From Pedobacter glucosidilyticus DSM 23534 (GTDB lineage: Bacteria > Bacteroidota > Bacteroidia > Sphingobacteriales > Sphingobacteriaceae), in NCBI RefSeq assembly GCF_000425145.1, contig NZ_AULF01000010.1:1-64000 (forward strand): a stretch of DNA of 64,000 bases, given 5' to 3'. A program made the translations under genes and the position numbers. The notes below the pieces were generated by a model. That model saw only the letters and a list, made by a program, of their open reading frames with translations. It was not told where the DNA came from and searched no databases. How positions within the stretch are numbered: the stretch's first letter is position 1; every line of letters begins with the position of its first letter. Of this stretch, positions 19,656-29,474 are shown piece after piece.

Positions 19656-20888
19656 ATGATTAAACATTTGCTAAAGGTATTTACCTTTTTAGCTTTCTTT
19701 ATTTTTGCTTGTAAATTACAAGCTCAAGATAATAAGATAGTTGCTGGCTTATTACTTACTTGGGTTGATGATCCAACATCTACGATGGTTATTGATATTC
19801 ATACATCAAGCGATTATCAAGGTAAAAATACTTTATATTATAAACTAGCAACAGCTAAAACGTGGAACGAATTTCAAGGAGAAAGCTTTGCTTTTCCATT
19901 TTCTACCAAGAAAATCACTAGATTTTATTTAAAAAATCTTACAGCAGCAGGTAATTACGAGTTCACTTTTGGTACTGATAAAACCGTTTACAGGTTTAGA
20001 ACTATGCCGCTAAATACCAAAAAAGGCGTCACTTTTATAACTGGTGGCGATACCATGCATGATAAAGCCCACATGGATAGAACCAATAAGGCTGTATTGG
20101 CACTAAACCCAGATTTTATAGTCTTAGGTGGAGATTTAGCTTACGCAAATGGCTTAGAAAAGAATTTGGGAAGATGGGAGCAATGGTTTCAATCTGTACA
20201 AGAAACGCTTATAGATAAAGATAACAGGATTATTCCTATTGTAGCAGGTATCGGAAACCATGAAGTTGTTGATGGAACTTATAAAAAGCATCCAGACTTT
20301 AAAGATACCAACGAGTGGAGAAAGAAAATAGCTCCTTACTTTTATACTTTTTTTGCTTTCCCAGGTTTAAGAGGCTATAATGTTCTTGATTTTAAAAATT
20401 ACCTTTCATTAGTTGCCTTAGATACAGATCATTCTAACCCGATTAAGGGCGAGCAAACCCAGTGGTTAGCACAAACCTTAGCCACTAGAAACAAAAAAGT
20501 AGATTTTATATTCCCTTTCTACCATGTACCAGCTTATCCATCAAACAGAGCATTTTCTGCGAGTAACAGTAAAGAAATAAGAGAGCATTTTGTTCCTCTG
20601 TTTGAGAAAAATGGTGTAAGAGTAGCTTTTGAAAATCATGACCATACTTATAAAAGAACATATCCTATCTTTGAAAATAAAATTGATGAAACCGGTAAAG
20701 GTATTGTGTACATAGGCGATGGCGCATGGGGAGTAAATACAAGACCAATAACCAAAAAAGAATGGTATTTAAAAGAAGCGCAAAGTATTAGACATTTTAT
20801 TGCGGTAACATTAAAAAACAATCAAGCATCGTTCAGGATGATTAATGAAAATGGTGTTCAGTTTGATAGTTACCAATACAAGAAATAA
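19656..20888 (+). CDS. Secreted purple-acid-phosphatase-like metallophosphoesterase
   Basis: 410 residues. A signal peptide (about 1-24) is followed by a fibronectin-like N-terminal domain (about 25-120) and a calcineurin-type phosphoesterase domain (about 125-390). Metal-binding motifs are in order: GGDTMHD, VLGGDLAYANG, GIGNHEV, FPFYHVPAYPS and NHDHTYKRTYP. This domain pairing is that of purple acid phosphatases, which act on phosphomonoesters outside the cytoplasm. A phosphate-scavenging role fits the neighbouring ppk1-ppx pair, but no Pho-box-like site was recognised. The cysteine near residue 19 (FIFACK) could be a lipobox; I favour ordinary cleavage after LQA. A hairpin terminator follows the gene. 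Confidence 0.87.
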   Translation: MIKHLLKVFTFLAFFIFACKLQAQDNKIVAGLLLTWVDDPTSTMVIDIHTSSDYQGKNTLYYKLATAKTWNEFQGESFAFPFSTKKITRFYLKNLTAAGNYEFTFGTDKTVYRFRTMPLNTKKGVTFITGGDTMHDKAHMDRTNKAVLALNPDFIVLGGDLAYANGLEKNLGRWEQWFQSVQETLIDKDNRIIPIVAGIGNHEVVDGTYKKHPDFKDTNEWRKKIAPYFYTFFAFPGLRGYNVLDFKNYLSLVALDTDHSNPIKGEQTQWLAQTLATRNKKVDFIFPFYHVPAYPSNRAFSASNSKEIREHFVPLFEKNGVRVAFENHDHTYKRTYPIFENKIDETGKGIVYIGDGAWGVNTRPITKKEWYLKEAQSIRHFIAVTLKNNQASFRMINENGVQFDSYQYKK

Positions 20889-20915
20889 TGACTCACATTT
20901 CCTGATGCTAAAGGG

Positions 20916-20948
20916 TGGCTTTACAAATTGTGAAGCCATTTCTTTTTT
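20916..20948 (+). terminator. Terminator after the phosphatase gene
   Basis: TGGCTT (20916-20921) pairs with AAGCCA (20933-20938), followed by a T-rich run to 20948. It lies 28 bases past the phosphatase stop codon. Confidence 0.75.
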
Positions 20949-21047
20949 AGGATAAATTAAACTTTAACTTTTTAAAATATTTATTAATTTAGCCAAACAA
21001 AATAAAATAAATCAAAAGTTTTTAACCAATTATTCTAAACTTTCTAT

Positions 21048-22301
21048 ATGGTTTCTTCTAGCCAAGAACAAAATATTCAGCCCAAGGCAGGTCTTTTAAG
21101 TGCTGCTGTAATTGTAGCCTCTTTAGGTTACTTTGTAGATGTTTATGATTTACTACTTTTTAGTATTGTGAGGGTACCCAGTTTAGAGTCTATGGGTTAT
21201 TTTGGGCAAACCTTAACAGATAATGGCATCTTTCTTTTAAACGTTCAAATGATAGGTTTGCTATTAGGGGGTATTTTTTGGGGCATACTTGGCGATAAAA
21301 AAGGTAGACTTTCTGTGTTGTTTGGTTCTATTTTTATGTATTCGGTGGCTAACATCGCTAATGGTTTTGTAAACTCGATAGAAGCTTATGCTGTTTGGCG
21401 TTTTATAGCTGGAGTTGGTTTGGCAGGCGAGTTGGGAGCTGGTATTACTTTAGTGGCCGAGTTAATCTCTAAAGAAAAAAGAGGCTATGCCACAACTATA
21501 GTGGCTGCTGTGGGGGTTAGTGGCGCTGTAGCAGCATATTTTGTTTCACAAATTTTTGATTGGCGCACCTGTTATTTTATTGGTGGTGGTTTAGGCTTGT
21601 CTCTTTTGTTGTTAAGAATAGGTGTTTCAGAGTCTGGCATGTTTGGTAAAACTAAAGAGCAAGAACATGTAAATAGAGGTGATTTTTTCTCTCTTTTTAG
21701 TAATAAAAAACGCTTTTTTAAATATCTCAGATGTATCGTTATTGGTGTGCCACTATGGTTTGTGGTTGGAATTTTAATTACCTTATCTCCAGAATTTGGT
21801 AAGGTTTTAGGCGTTCAAGGTAATGTAAATGCTGGAGCAGCTGTAGCTTGCTGTTATGCGGGCTTAGTTTTAGGCGATATTGCAAGCGGCTTGTTAAGTC
21901 AGTGGTTAAAAAGCCGCTTAAAAGTGGTTTATGTTTATTTGTTTTTATCAGTATTAGGCGTTGCGGCATATTTCTTTTTATCTGGTATAAGTTTATTTGC
22001 TTTCTACGCAATATGCTTATTTCTAGGTTTTTCTGTAGGCTATTGGGTTATTTTTATGACTATCGCAGCAGAGCAGTTTGGTACTAATATTAGAGCAACA
22101 GTAACCACTACCGTACCCAATTTTGTAAGAGGTGCAGTTGTTCCTTTATCATTACTTTTTCAGTTTTTTAATAAGATTTTCAACGGAACTTTTATCCACG
22201 CAGGTATTATTGTTGGGGTAATAAGTTTAGGATTAGCTTTTTGGGCTTTAAATAAAATGCAAGAAACTTTTTCTAAAGATTTAGATTATTTAGAAGACTA
22301 A
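21048..22301 (+). CDS. MFS transporter
   Basis: 417 residues, almost entirely hydrophobic with about twelve membrane spans. The loop 2-3 signature [16 protein letters not shown] (G-x-x-x-D-x-x-G-R) and the span-4/5 pattern [21 protein letters not shown] are typical of the major facilitator superfamily, closest in style to the metabolite:proton symporters that carry organic acids. The substrate cannot be named from sequence. The central loop (about 195-225) is short and charged. The L-serine dehydratase gene begins 19 bases downstream on the same strand, which raises the possibility of amino acid or organic acid uptake linked to serine breakdown, but that is inference only. Confidence 0.87.
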   Translation: MVSSSQEQNIQPKAGLLSAAVIVASLGYFVDVYDLLLFSIVRVPSLESMGYFGQTLTDNGIFLLNVQMIGLLLGGIFWGILGDKKGRLSVLFGSIFMYSVANIANGFVNSIEAYAVWRFIAGVGLAGELGAGITLVAELISKEKRGYATTIVAAVGVSGAVAAYFVSQIFDWRTCYFIGGGLGLSLLLLRIGVSESGMFGKTKEQEHVNRGDFFSLFSNKKRFFKYLRCIVIGVPLWFVVGILITLSPEFGKVLGVQGNVNAGAAVACCYAGLVLGDIASGLLSQWLKSRLKVVYVYLFLSVLGVAAYFFLSGISLFAFYAICLFLGFSVGYWVIFMTIAAEQFGTNIRATVTTTVPNFVRGAVVPLSLLFQFFNKIFNGTFIHAGIIVGVISLGLAFWALNKMQETFSKDLDYLED

Positions 22302-22320
22302 AATTTTTATTTATCCTGCT

Positions 22321-23751
22321 ATGTTAGCCGAACAAATTTCTGTTTTTGATATTCTTAAAATAGGTGTTGGTCCTTCAAGTTCACACACGCTTGGTCCGTG
22401 GAGGGCAGCGCAACGTTTTGTAAAAGATTTACTTGCAAACGGCAAACTTAATCAGGTAAATACTATTCATGTTGTTTTATATGGTTCGCTAGCTAAAACA
22501 GGTATTGGGCATGGTACAGATATAGCTTTAATGTTGGGTTTAAGCGGTTTTGATCCGGTTACGATGGACATCAACCAAATAAATCCGGTTATAGAAAGCA
22601 TCAAAAAGGATAAAAAAATAAATCTTCATCAGCAACAGCTCATAGATTTTAATTACGCTAAAGATATTGAGTTTTTAAAGCAAGAATCCTTACCTTATCA
22701 TCCTAATGCCCTCACTTTTATTGTGGTATTAGCCTCGGCCGAGGTTTATCAAGAAACTTATTATTCTGTTGGTGGTGGTTTTATCCAAAAAGAAGGAGAA
22801 GAAACCTTAACTTCGGCTAAGACAATAGCACCTAAATACGAAACACAAACCGCTGCTCACTTACTTCACGCTTGTACAACTGCGGTTAAAAATATCAGCA
22901 GTATAGTTTTAGAGAATGAAAAATGCTGGAATACAGAATTTGTTATAGATGAAAAATTACTTCAAATATGGCAGGTGATGATAAACTGTATTTATAAAGG
23001 GGGCCATGAAGAAGGAATTTTACCTGGTGGATTGCTTGTAAACAGAAGAGCCGCCGCTATCAATAAAAGGTTATTATCTGGCAAAAAGTATCATAACCAA
23101 TACGATTGGATGGCTGCCATTAAAGAAAATGGTAATGGTTTTCAGTATACTTTAAATTGGGTTAGCTGTTTTGCTTTAGCAGTAAACGAAGAAAATGCTT
23201 CTTTTGGCAGGGTGGTAACAGCACCAACAAATGGTTCTGCGGGTGTTATTCCGGCTGTTTTAATGTATTATATTGTTTTTTGCAATGGTCAAAACAACAG
23301 TAAAATCATACAATTTTTATTAACTGCAGCACAAATTGGAAGTATTTTTAAACAAGGTGCAACTTTATCTGCTGCTATGGGCGGTTGCCAAGCAGAAATT
23401 GGTGTAAGCTCGGCAATGGCAGCAGCTGGTTTAACAGAAGTTTTAGGTGGCAGCCCAGAGCAATGTTTAATGGCTGCAGAAATTGCTATGGAGCATCATC
23501 TAGGGCTTACATGCGATCCAATTGCTGGTTTAGTTCAAGTTCCTTGTATTGAGCGTAATACGATGGGGGCAATAAAGGCTATCACTGCTGCTCAACTAGC
23601 ACTACAAAGTGAGCCATCAAAAGCAAAAGTTTCTTTAGACAGTGTAGTTAAAACCATGTGGGAAACGGCTTTAGATATGAATTCTAAATACAAAGAAACA
23701 TCAGAAGGTGGCTTGGCAGTTAATATTCCAATAAGTTTAAGTGATTGCTAG
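22321..23751 (+). CDS. sdaA: L-serine ammonia-lyase (iron-sulfur, single chain)
   Basis: 476 residues with both halves of L-serine dehydratase in one chain: an N-terminal beta-type domain ([20 protein letters not shown], residues 7-26) and the C-terminal alpha domain. Cysteines that could hold the [4Fe-4S] cluster are seen in [31 protein letters not shown] and nearby, as in known enzymes. The reaction is L-serine to pyruvate and ammonia. Length matches the single-chain type found in many bacteria. It follows the MFS transporter by 19 bases, probably in one operon, and is convergent with the ROK regulator with only four bases between the stop codons and no visible terminator. Confidence 0.93.
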   Translation: MLAEQISVFDILKIGVGPSSSHTLGPWRAAQRFVKDLLANGKLNQVNTIHVVLYGSLAKTGIGHGTDIALMLGLSGFDPVTMDINQINPVIESIKKDKKINLHQQQLIDFNYAKDIEFLKQESLPYHPNALTFIVVLASAEVYQETYYSVGGGFIQKEGEETLTSAKTIAPKYETQTAAHLLHACTTAVKNISSIVLENEKCWNTEFVIDEKLLQIWQVMINCIYKGGHEEGILPGGLLVNRRAAAINKRLLSGKKYHNQYDWMAAIKENGNGFQYTLNWVSCFALAVNEENASFGRVVTAPTNGSAGVIPAVLMYYIVFCNGQNNSKIIQFLLTAAQIGSIFKQGATLSAAMGGCQAEIGVSSAMAAAGLTEVLGGSPEQCLMAAEIAMEHHLGLTCDPIAGLVQVPCIERNTMGAIKAITAAQLALQSEPSKAKVSLDSVVKTMWETALDMNSKYKETSEGGLAVNIPISLSDC

Positions 23752-23755
23752 TCTT

Positions 23756-24967
23756 TTATGCAATGTTAAACACACGATTTCTTGATAATAAGCAAGCACC
23801 TACAACACCAGATTTTTCTCCTAGTTGTGAAATCTGAATTTTAGTATCAACATTTACTAAACTTAAAGAATATTTATTGATAGCACTTCTGATAGGAAGT
23901 CTTAAATAATCTCCAGTTGCTGCCAAACTACCACCAATAACAATAAGTTCTGGATTGAAGATATTGATAAGTAATGCAATACCTCTTCCTAAATTATCAG
24001 CCATATCGGCTAGCGTTTCTATCGCCAAAGTATCATCTTGGTTAACAGCTTTAATAATATCTTCCAATTGTATATTCTTCGGATTTATATTGATAGACGA
24101 GGCTAAACCCGAAGCTAATTTTTCTTTAAACATGCGTAGTAAATAATTTCCTGACGCTTCTGTCTCTAAACAGCCTTTTTTACCACAATAACACAAAACT
24201 TCATTTTTAAACATCGGGATATGACCAAATTCTCCAGCAAATCCAGATTTTCCGTAATAGAGTTGGTTATTAATGATAATTCCAAGTCCTAAACCATAAT
24301 CAACATTTAAAAACAATACATTTTTTTCGCCATTTACTACACCTGATGAAAACTCTCCAAAAGCCATTGCATTAGAGTCGTTTTCTAAAAAAACCTTAAT
24401 GCCTAAACTGTTTTCCATAATTTTATTTAATGGCTTTTTATTAAAATGAAATGCGTTGTAGCTATTACCTGTGGTATAATTAATTCTACCGCTTAAATTA
24501 ATACCGATACCTAAAATTTTATCTTTAGGAGTTTTTAAGCTTTTGATGAAATTTCTAATCAATTCATAAAGTTCATCCAAAGACTCTTGAGTATTTGCCA
24601 ATTGATAAGGCAAATGCTCGGTGTATTTGATGATATTCTTTTTTAAATCTGATAAACCTATATTGATGTGAGTTTTTTTAACATCAACTCCAATAAAAAA
24701 AGCCGATTCAGCTACTAAACCATAAATATTAGGTTTTCTTCCTCCGGTAGATTCTACTTTTCCATAATCTTTAACTAAGCCATCGGCAAGTAAATCATTA
24801 AGAATATTATTAACTTTTGGAGCACTTAAAGCTAATTCTTTACATAAATCTGCGATGGTAGAGTTTCCAGTATTTGCAAAATATGAGATTACTGCTTTTT
24901 TGATGTTGATATTTTTAAGAGCTACCCCTGCTAAGCTATCATTGTTTATTTCTTCAAAAAATGTCAT
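23756..24967 (-). CDS. ROK family transcriptional regulator (NagC/XylR type)
   Basis: 403 residues. The N-terminal winged-helix (about 25-80, STIADLCKELALSAPKVNN with a second helix at VNNILNDLLADGLVKDYG) is joined to a ROK sugar-binding domain. ROK features are FIGVDVKKTHINIGLSD, GIGINLSGRINYTTG, the NDSNAMAFGE acidic site and the zinc knuckle CYCGKKGCLE. Members with the extra helix-turn-helix are sugar-responsive repressors; those without it are sugar kinases. No sugar genes lie next to it, so the regulon is unknown, and it is distant from the amino-sugar locus near the right end. Convergent with the serine dehydratase gene. Confidence 0.9.
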   Translation of the reverse strand: MTFFEEINNDSLAGVALKNINIKKAVISYFANTGNSTIADLCKELALSAPKVNNILNDLLADGLVKDYGKVESTGGRKPNIYGLVAESAFFIGVDVKKTHINIGLSDLKKNIIKYTEHLPYQLANTQESLDELYELIRNFIKSLKTPKDKILGIGINLSGRINYTTGNSYNAFHFNKKPLNKIMENSLGIKVFLENDSNAMAFGEFSSGVVNGEKNVLFLNVDYGLGLGIIINNQLYYGKSGFAGEFGHIPMFKNEVLCYCGKKGCLETEASGNYLLRMFKEKLASGLASSININPKNIQLEDIIKAVNQDDTLAIETLADMADNLGRGIALLINIFNPELIVIGGSLAATGDYLRLPIRSAINKYSLSLVNVDTKIQISQLGEKSGVVGACLLSRNRVFNIA

Positions 24968-25056
24968 TTTTTTAATTTAAAAATCATGAAAATTTAGGAT
25001 GTGTTTAAGTCTGAATGTTTTATAGATATTTAATTTGTTTCAAATGTAAAATAATT

Positions 25057-26229
25057 TCAGATAATTCTTTCTGCAATTATCATAATCTTTAATCCATTAG
25101 AAATGGTGGTACAATACAAATAGGTATCACCACCATCTTTTATCTTAAACTTTTTCTTCACTTCTTCTGGTTTCAACGGAAAATTTCTGCATATAACATT
25201 TGCCTTTTCTATTTGTTGTCTAGAAAATTGTTTTAAATCATAATACGCTTTAATCTTTAAAACACGACCAGGAAAATCTTGCTCTAATGCTGTTGAAGTA
25301 TATACATGCGAATGTTGATGTAGTTTATTAAGATTAAACTTTTGGGCAATACTTTTAAAGAGACCAGCTTTTAAAATGGCAGCATCAGGCTCGTATAAAT
25401 AGGTTTCGGGGTTTTTATAGCTTGCGCTGATGATGTTTTCTTCTTCCAGATATGGAAATTCTAAGATATTTTGATGATCAGCACTTAATAAAGCACAAAT
25501 AATTTTAGTTGCCGATGCTTGCTTTTCAATGACGAATAAAAGCTCTTTACACTCGTTATTTACACTTACAACATGTATTTCGCTTACATATTTAAGCGCC
25601 TTCACCGCTGCATAAATATCTAAAATAGGGGCTGCTTTTAAGATAATTTTTGAAGCTTTAGATAAATAAAAATCGAGATGTTGGATAATGTTTGGCTCGC
25701 AATCTTGCAATAAAAACACTTTCGAGTTTTCTACTCTTCTAGATGGATCTGTATAAATAATATCAGTTTGCTGTATTTTTTGCAGATATTCATGGCTATC
25801 GCCAGTATAATAAGCAATATTCTGTGCGCCTAACAATTGGTTGTTATGTTTTGCTAGGGCAGATAGTTGTGGGTTAAGTTCGCAATGTACAACCTCTTTA
25901 GCTTCTTTGGCAAAGTAAAAATCATCTACACCAAAACCACCTGTTAAATCAACCAATTTGGCATTTTTAACCAATTTACTTTTATAAAGCGCTGTTATTT
26001 CTGATGAAGATTGCTCTAAATTTAATTTTGGTGGATAAATAATACCATCAGTATTTGCCCATAAGGGGAGTTTTTTTAATGTAGATTTCTTCCCTTGTAT
26101 TTGGTTAGCAATTTCTTTTACATCAATGTTTTTAAACGGAGAGCCTTTTAAGATAATTTTATTCACGTCAGCATCGGCGATAAGCCTAATGTAATCCTGA
26201 ACTTCTTTATCTAAAAGCGCTTTATTCAT
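25057..26229 (-). CDS. Class I SAM-dependent methyltransferase with THUMP-like domain
   Basis: 390 residues, resembling the PG_1098-type family conserved in Bacteroidota. The methyltransferase core (about 85-230) has LVDLTGGFGVDDFYFA as the SAM-binding motif I, HCELNP as the acidic motif II end and the DPSRR motif (IIYTDPSRRVENSK) in place of the catalytic NPPY-like motif. A THUMP-like C-terminal domain (about 300-390) suggests RNA, probably rRNA or tRNA, as substrate. The target base is unknown. Its start overlaps the aspartokinase stop by eight bases, so the two are translationally coupled. Confidence 0.8.
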   Translation of the reverse strand: MNKALLDKEVQDYIRLIADADVNKIILKGSPFKNIDVKEIANQIQGKKSTLKKLPLWANTDGIIYPPKLNLEQSSSEITALYKSKLVKNAKLVDLTGGFGVDDFYFAKEAKEVVHCELNPQLSALAKHNNQLLGAQNIAYYTGDSHEYLQKIQQTDIIYTDPSRRVENSKVFLLQDCEPNIIQHLDFYLSKASKIILKAAPILDIYAAVKALKYVSEIHVVSVNNECKELLFVIEKQASATKIICALLSADHQNILEFPYLEEENIISASYKNPETYLYEPDAAILKAGLFKSIAQKFNLNKLHQHSHVYTSTALEQDFPGRVLKIKAYYDLKQFSRQQIEKANVICRNFPLKPEEVKKKFKIKDGGDTYLYCTTISNGLKIMIIAERII

Positions 26230-27487
26230 CGTTTTTTAGGATAAACTGTGCCGTTGTTCTACTTCTTTGTTCTAGTAATAAATTCTTGGCTTGTGCGTAA
26301 GTTTTTATACTATCTTCTGTAGCATGTCTGATGGTTACCAGTTGCAAATGATTGTTGTATTTATAGCTAAAATCTGCCTCAAGTAAATTTATAAGCTGAT
26401 TAAACTTGGTTTCATCCTCATCAAAACAAGCAGAAAAACTAAGTGCCGATACCTGCATCATATTAATTTTAATATTTACTTTAGAAAAAGCTGCAAATAA
26501 ATCTTTCAGATGATGCTCTGTAATAAAAGAAAAGTCTTTGGTAGAGATACTCATCAACAACTGGTTTTGCTTCACAATCAAAATAGGAATCTGAATAGAA
26601 ATATCAGCTTCTTTAATGATGGTGCCAGCTTCTTCTGGTTGCATAAAAGGTTTTACAAATAGCGGAATACCTTTATTTTGCAATGGTTTTATAGTTTTTG
26701 GATGAATAACCGTAGCGCCATAATATGTCATTTCTATTGCCTCAGCATAAGATAATTCAGCCAGTTTTTGAGTATCATTAAATAATTTTGGGTCGGCATT
26801 TAAAATACCTGGTACATCTTTCCAAACGGTAACTTGGTTGGCATTTAAACAACTTGCGAAAATAGACGCGGTATAGTCAGACCCCTCTCGGCCTAAAGTT
26901 GTTGTAAAATTTTCTGATGTATTACCGATAAAACCTTGTGTAATAGCAATTTGCTCTTTAATAATAGGAGGGATGCCTTGAGCAATTAATTTTTCTGTTT
27001 TTTCCCAGTTAATTTTGGCTTCGCGGTAAGTATTATCTGTTTGGATGTAAGAACGAGCATCAAGCCATTTGTTTTTGATTCCGATAGTGTTTAAATAATG
27101 ACTTACTATCTTGGTTGAAAGGATCTCGCCAACAGAAACTATTTGGTCATAAATGAAATTAAACTCATCTTGCGGTTTGTCCTCTATTACCCATTCTATC
27201 TCCACGAAAGTGTTATTAATGTCATCAAATACTTTGGCATTTTTATCTTCAAAAAGTTGGTCTATAATACCAAAATGATAAGCTTTAATCTCGTCCAGAA
27301 TATCAAAAACATCATCTTTATTATCGAAATAGCTTTTGGTAAGTTTTTCTAAAGCATTGGTAGTTTTTCCCATGGCAGAAATAACAACTAAAAGTTGTTT
27401 ATCGAGGTTTTTTTGAAGAATAAAACCTAAGTTTTTAATGCCATCGGCGTCTTTTACAGAAGCGCCACCAAATTTATATACCTCCAT
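26222..27487 (-). CDS. lysC: Aspartate kinase (monofunctional)
   Basis: 421 residues. The amino-acid-kinase domain begins EVYKFGGASVKDADG (KFGG signature) and holds ITQGFIGNTSENFTTTLGREGSDYTAS, the nucleotide and aspartate-binding region, and VWKDVPGILNADPKL. Tandem ACT domains occupy about 300-400. It phosphorylates aspartate at the head of the lysine, threonine and methionine pathways. No homoserine dehydrogenase domain is fused. Its ATG overlaps the stop codon of the upstream DUF3298 lipoprotein by one base, and its stop overlaps the methyltransferase start by eight, so five genes from yggS to the methyltransferase form a tight run on this strand. No lysine riboswitch precedes it. Confidence 0.93.
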   Translation of the reverse strand: MEVYKFGGASVKDADGIKNLGFILQKNLDKQLLVVISAMGKTTNALEKLTKSYFDNKDDVFDILDEIKAYHFGIIDQLFEDKNAKVFDDINNTFVEIEWVIEDKPQDEFNFIYDQIVSVGEILSTKIVSHYLNTIGIKNKWLDARSYIQTDNTYREAKINWEKTEKLIAQGIPPIIKEQIAITQGFIGNTSENFTTTLGREGSDYTASIFASCLNANQVTVWKDVPGILNADPKLFNDTQKLAELSYAEAIEMTYYGATVIHPKTIKPLQNKGIPLFVKPFMQPEEAGTIIKEADISIQIPILIVKQNQLLMSISTKDFSFITEHHLKDLFAAFSKVNIKINMMQVSALSFSACFDEDETKFNQLINLLEADFSYKYNNHLQLVTIRHATEDSIKTYAQAKNLLLEQRSRTTAQFILKNDE

Positions 27488-28284
27488 TATGGTTTGAATT
27501 TAGATAAAATACTGTCTTTTTTTATGATTTCTTTTATGTCTTGATAAGGGATAAAAAGCATTGTTCTGCCGTAAGCATAAGCTTTAATCTCGTAAGGGTT
27601 ATACAAAAATTCTAATCCCTTGTTTGTGATGATAAAGTTCTCATTAAGGCTAAATTTTTGGTCGTCAAAGAAATAGCTATCTAAGTTATCATTAGCTTTT
27701 AAGCCTTCTTGTTTTCTGAAAATTTGCTCGGCAATAGTATTTAATTGCGCTTTTTCATCTTTATCAAAAATATCTTTTAGTTGTATAATTTGATAGTCTT
27801 TTTTAGAAATATTGAAATACTGAATGGTTTCTAAACCATGTGCCCCACCAGTATAAATATAGCTTTGATAAGCAAAATTGATAAAATCTTTATCCTGATA
27901 AGCTATTCTAAAATTTTGATCCCAAGCGTAGCCTGCTGGGCTATCAGGAAACTCTTTTTTAAACCTCAGATAATCGTTAATAAAAGAATCTGCAGCTAAG
28001 TTTAAATTACGGGTTGGTTGGCCATTATAAGGTAGCGTGGTGATGATATTAGTGATAAACTTATTTAAAGCCTCAACTTTAAAAACAGGGTAAACAGCTT
28101 TTACATAAGCTTCGCAAGAATCTGTTTTACAGCTTGGTGTGGTTTTATAAAAGTTTATAAGTTCGTAAACTAAGGCATCTTTAACTATTTGTTTAGCATC
28201 TTCTTGTTTTGCCTGCTTTGGATTATTTTGATTGCAGCTAATAAATGTAAGCGCAAAAAAAGCTAGTAAAATATAATATTTCAT
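27487..28284 (-). CDS. DUF3298/DUF4163 lipoprotein
   Basis: 265 residues with a lipoprotein signal (FFALTFISCNQN; lipid-bearing cysteine near residue 17). The C-terminal part has the RsiV-like DUF3298 pattern (YTGGAHGLETIQYFNIS and IIQLKDIF). Such domains are found in periplasmic anti-sigma factors and in stand-alone lipoproteins of unknown function; here there is no membrane helix or sigma-factor partner, so an anti-sigma role is unlikely. It is located in the envelope, probably facing the periplasm. The acetyltransferase gene ends three bases upstream and the aspartokinase start overlaps its stop codon. Confidence 0.78.
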   Translation of the reverse strand: MKYYILLAFFALTFISCNQNNPKQAKQEDAKQIVKDALVYELINFYKTTPSCKTDSCEAYVKAVYPVFKVEALNKFITNIITTLPYNGQPTRNLNLAADSFINDYLRFKKEFPDSPAGYAWDQNFRIAYQDKDFINFAYQSYIYTGGAHGLETIQYFNISKKDYQIIQLKDIFDKDEKAQLNTIAEQIFRKQEGLKANDNLDSYFFDDQKFSLNENFIITNKGLEFLYNPYEIKAYAYGRTMLFIPYQDIKEIIKKDSILSKFKP

Positions 28285-28287
28285 AAG

Positions 28288-28746
28288 TTAGAATTTTTGT
28301 ATTTGCTGGCTAGATAAGGAAGCATTAAGCCAGCCACTTTCTACATAAGCTTCATATTTGCGATAAAAATTTAAGGCAGGCTCGTTCCAATCTAGTACTT
28401 GCCAAACCATACCCTTATAGCCTTTTTCTTTGGCTTCTTGTATAGTGCGCTCAAATAGTAATTTGCCTATTCCTTTACCACGCATTTTCTCGGTTACTAT
28501 AAAATCCTCTAAGTATAAACGGCAGCCTTTCCAGGTAGAGTAGCGTATGTAAAACAAAGCAAAGCCTTCTACTTTACCCTCAATTTCTGCTACAAAAGCT
28601 TTCCAAACGGGCTTTTCTCCAAAACCAGCATCTATAAATTCTTCTAGAGTAACGGTAACTTCATCAGGTGCTTTTTCATAAAGGGCAAGTTCATGAATCA
28701 ATTCTAGCATTCTTTGGCAGTCTGCTTTGTAGGCTTCTCTTATCAT
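28288..28746 (-). CDS. GNAT family N-acetyltransferase
   Basis: 152 residues, the usual size of a single GNAT domain. The acetyl-CoA binding motif is EKMRGKGIGKLLFE (about residues 88-101). VEGFALFYIRYSTWKGCRLYLEDF and WNEPALNFYRKYEA are patterns shared with diamine/spermidine acetyltransferase-like members, so an amine substrate is plausible, but this is inferred. Its start overlaps the YggS stop by four bases (ATGA-type overlap), pointing to translational coupling. Confidence 0.88.
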   Translation of the reverse strand: MIREAYKADCQRMLELIHELALYEKAPDEVTVTLEEFIDAGFGEKPVWKAFVAEIEGKVEGFALFYIRYSTWKGCRLYLEDFIVTEKMRGKGIGKLLFERTIQEAKEKGYKGMVWQVLDWNEPALNFYRKYEAYVESGWLNASLSSQQIQKF

Positions 28747-29435
28747 TCTACGTTTTTAAAATGCTTAATTACTCGTTTACCAAAAATATCACTTCCAATT
28801 CTTACCATGGTAGAGCCTTGCTCTATTGCGATTTTATAATCGGTAGACATGCCCATAGAAATTTCTTTAAAGTCTGCATCTTTTCTGAAATAGGAGGTTT
28901 TAACACCATCAAATAAAGTTTTAAGCTCGTAAAACTCTTCTTTTATTTGCTTCTCGTTATCAGAATTAGTTGCAATTCCCATTAAGCCAACAATTTTTAT
29001 GTTTTGTAAGCTTGCAAATTCATCAGAACGTAATAAATCTATCACCTCATCAAAACCTAAACCGTATTTAGTTTCTTCATCGGCAATGTAAACCTGTAAT
29101 AAGCAATTGATAACTCGATTGTTTTTTGCTGCTTGCTTATTAATTTCTTGTAATAGTTTTAAGCTATCAACCGAGTGAATGAGGTGTATAAAAGGTGCTA
29201 TATATTTTACTTTATTGGTTTGTAAATGGCCAATTAAATGCCATTCTATATCTTTTGGCAGGGCTTCATATTTCTCTACTAATTCTTGTACGTGGTTTTC
29301 TCCGAATAAACGTTGCCCAGCATGATAAGCTTCCATGATATCTTCAACCGGCTTAGTCTTAGATACGGCAATAAGTTTTACATCTTCTTGCTCTATCTCT
29401 TTTTTTAGTTTTAATAAATTATCTGTAATGCTCAT
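28743..29435 (-). CDS. YggS family pyridoxal-phosphate homeostasis protein
   Basis: 230 residues of the PLP-binding barrel family. The PLP lysine is in LIAVSKTKPVEDIMEA, with LFGENHVQELVEKY and WHLIGHLQTNKVKYI following, and SMGMSTDYKIAIEQGSTMVRIG at the C-terminus binding phosphate. YggS/ProSC proteins hold PLP and balance its pool without known enzymatic activity. It opens a minus-strand run that continues with a GNAT enzyme (four-base overlap), a lipoprotein, aspartokinase and a methyltransferase, and it diverges from the DUF4296 lipoprotein gene. Confidence 0.93.
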   Translation of the reverse strand: MSITDNLLKLKKEIEQEDVKLIAVSKTKPVEDIMEAYHAGQRLFGENHVQELVEKYEALPKDIEWHLIGHLQTNKVKYIAPFIHLIHSVDSLKLLQEINKQAAKNNRVINCLLQVYIADEETKYGLGFDEVIDLLRSDEFASLQNIKIVGLMGIATNSDNEKQIKEEFYELKTLFDGVKTSYFRKDADFKEISMGMSTDYKIAIEQGSTMVRIGSDIFGKRVIKHFKNVE

Positions 29436-29474
29436 TTATCCGTAATTTTATCGTTTTAAATGGTAAAAATACGA

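Noticed and set aside
23756-24967. ROK protein as the missing amino sugar kinase
   Set aside because: It carries an N-terminal winged helix like NagC/XylR regulators and is far from the amino sugar genes, so a regulator is the better call.
27487-28284. DUF3298 lipoprotein as an anti-sigma factor
   Set aside because: It has a lipobox instead of a membrane span with a cytoplasmic domain, and no sigma factor gene is near.
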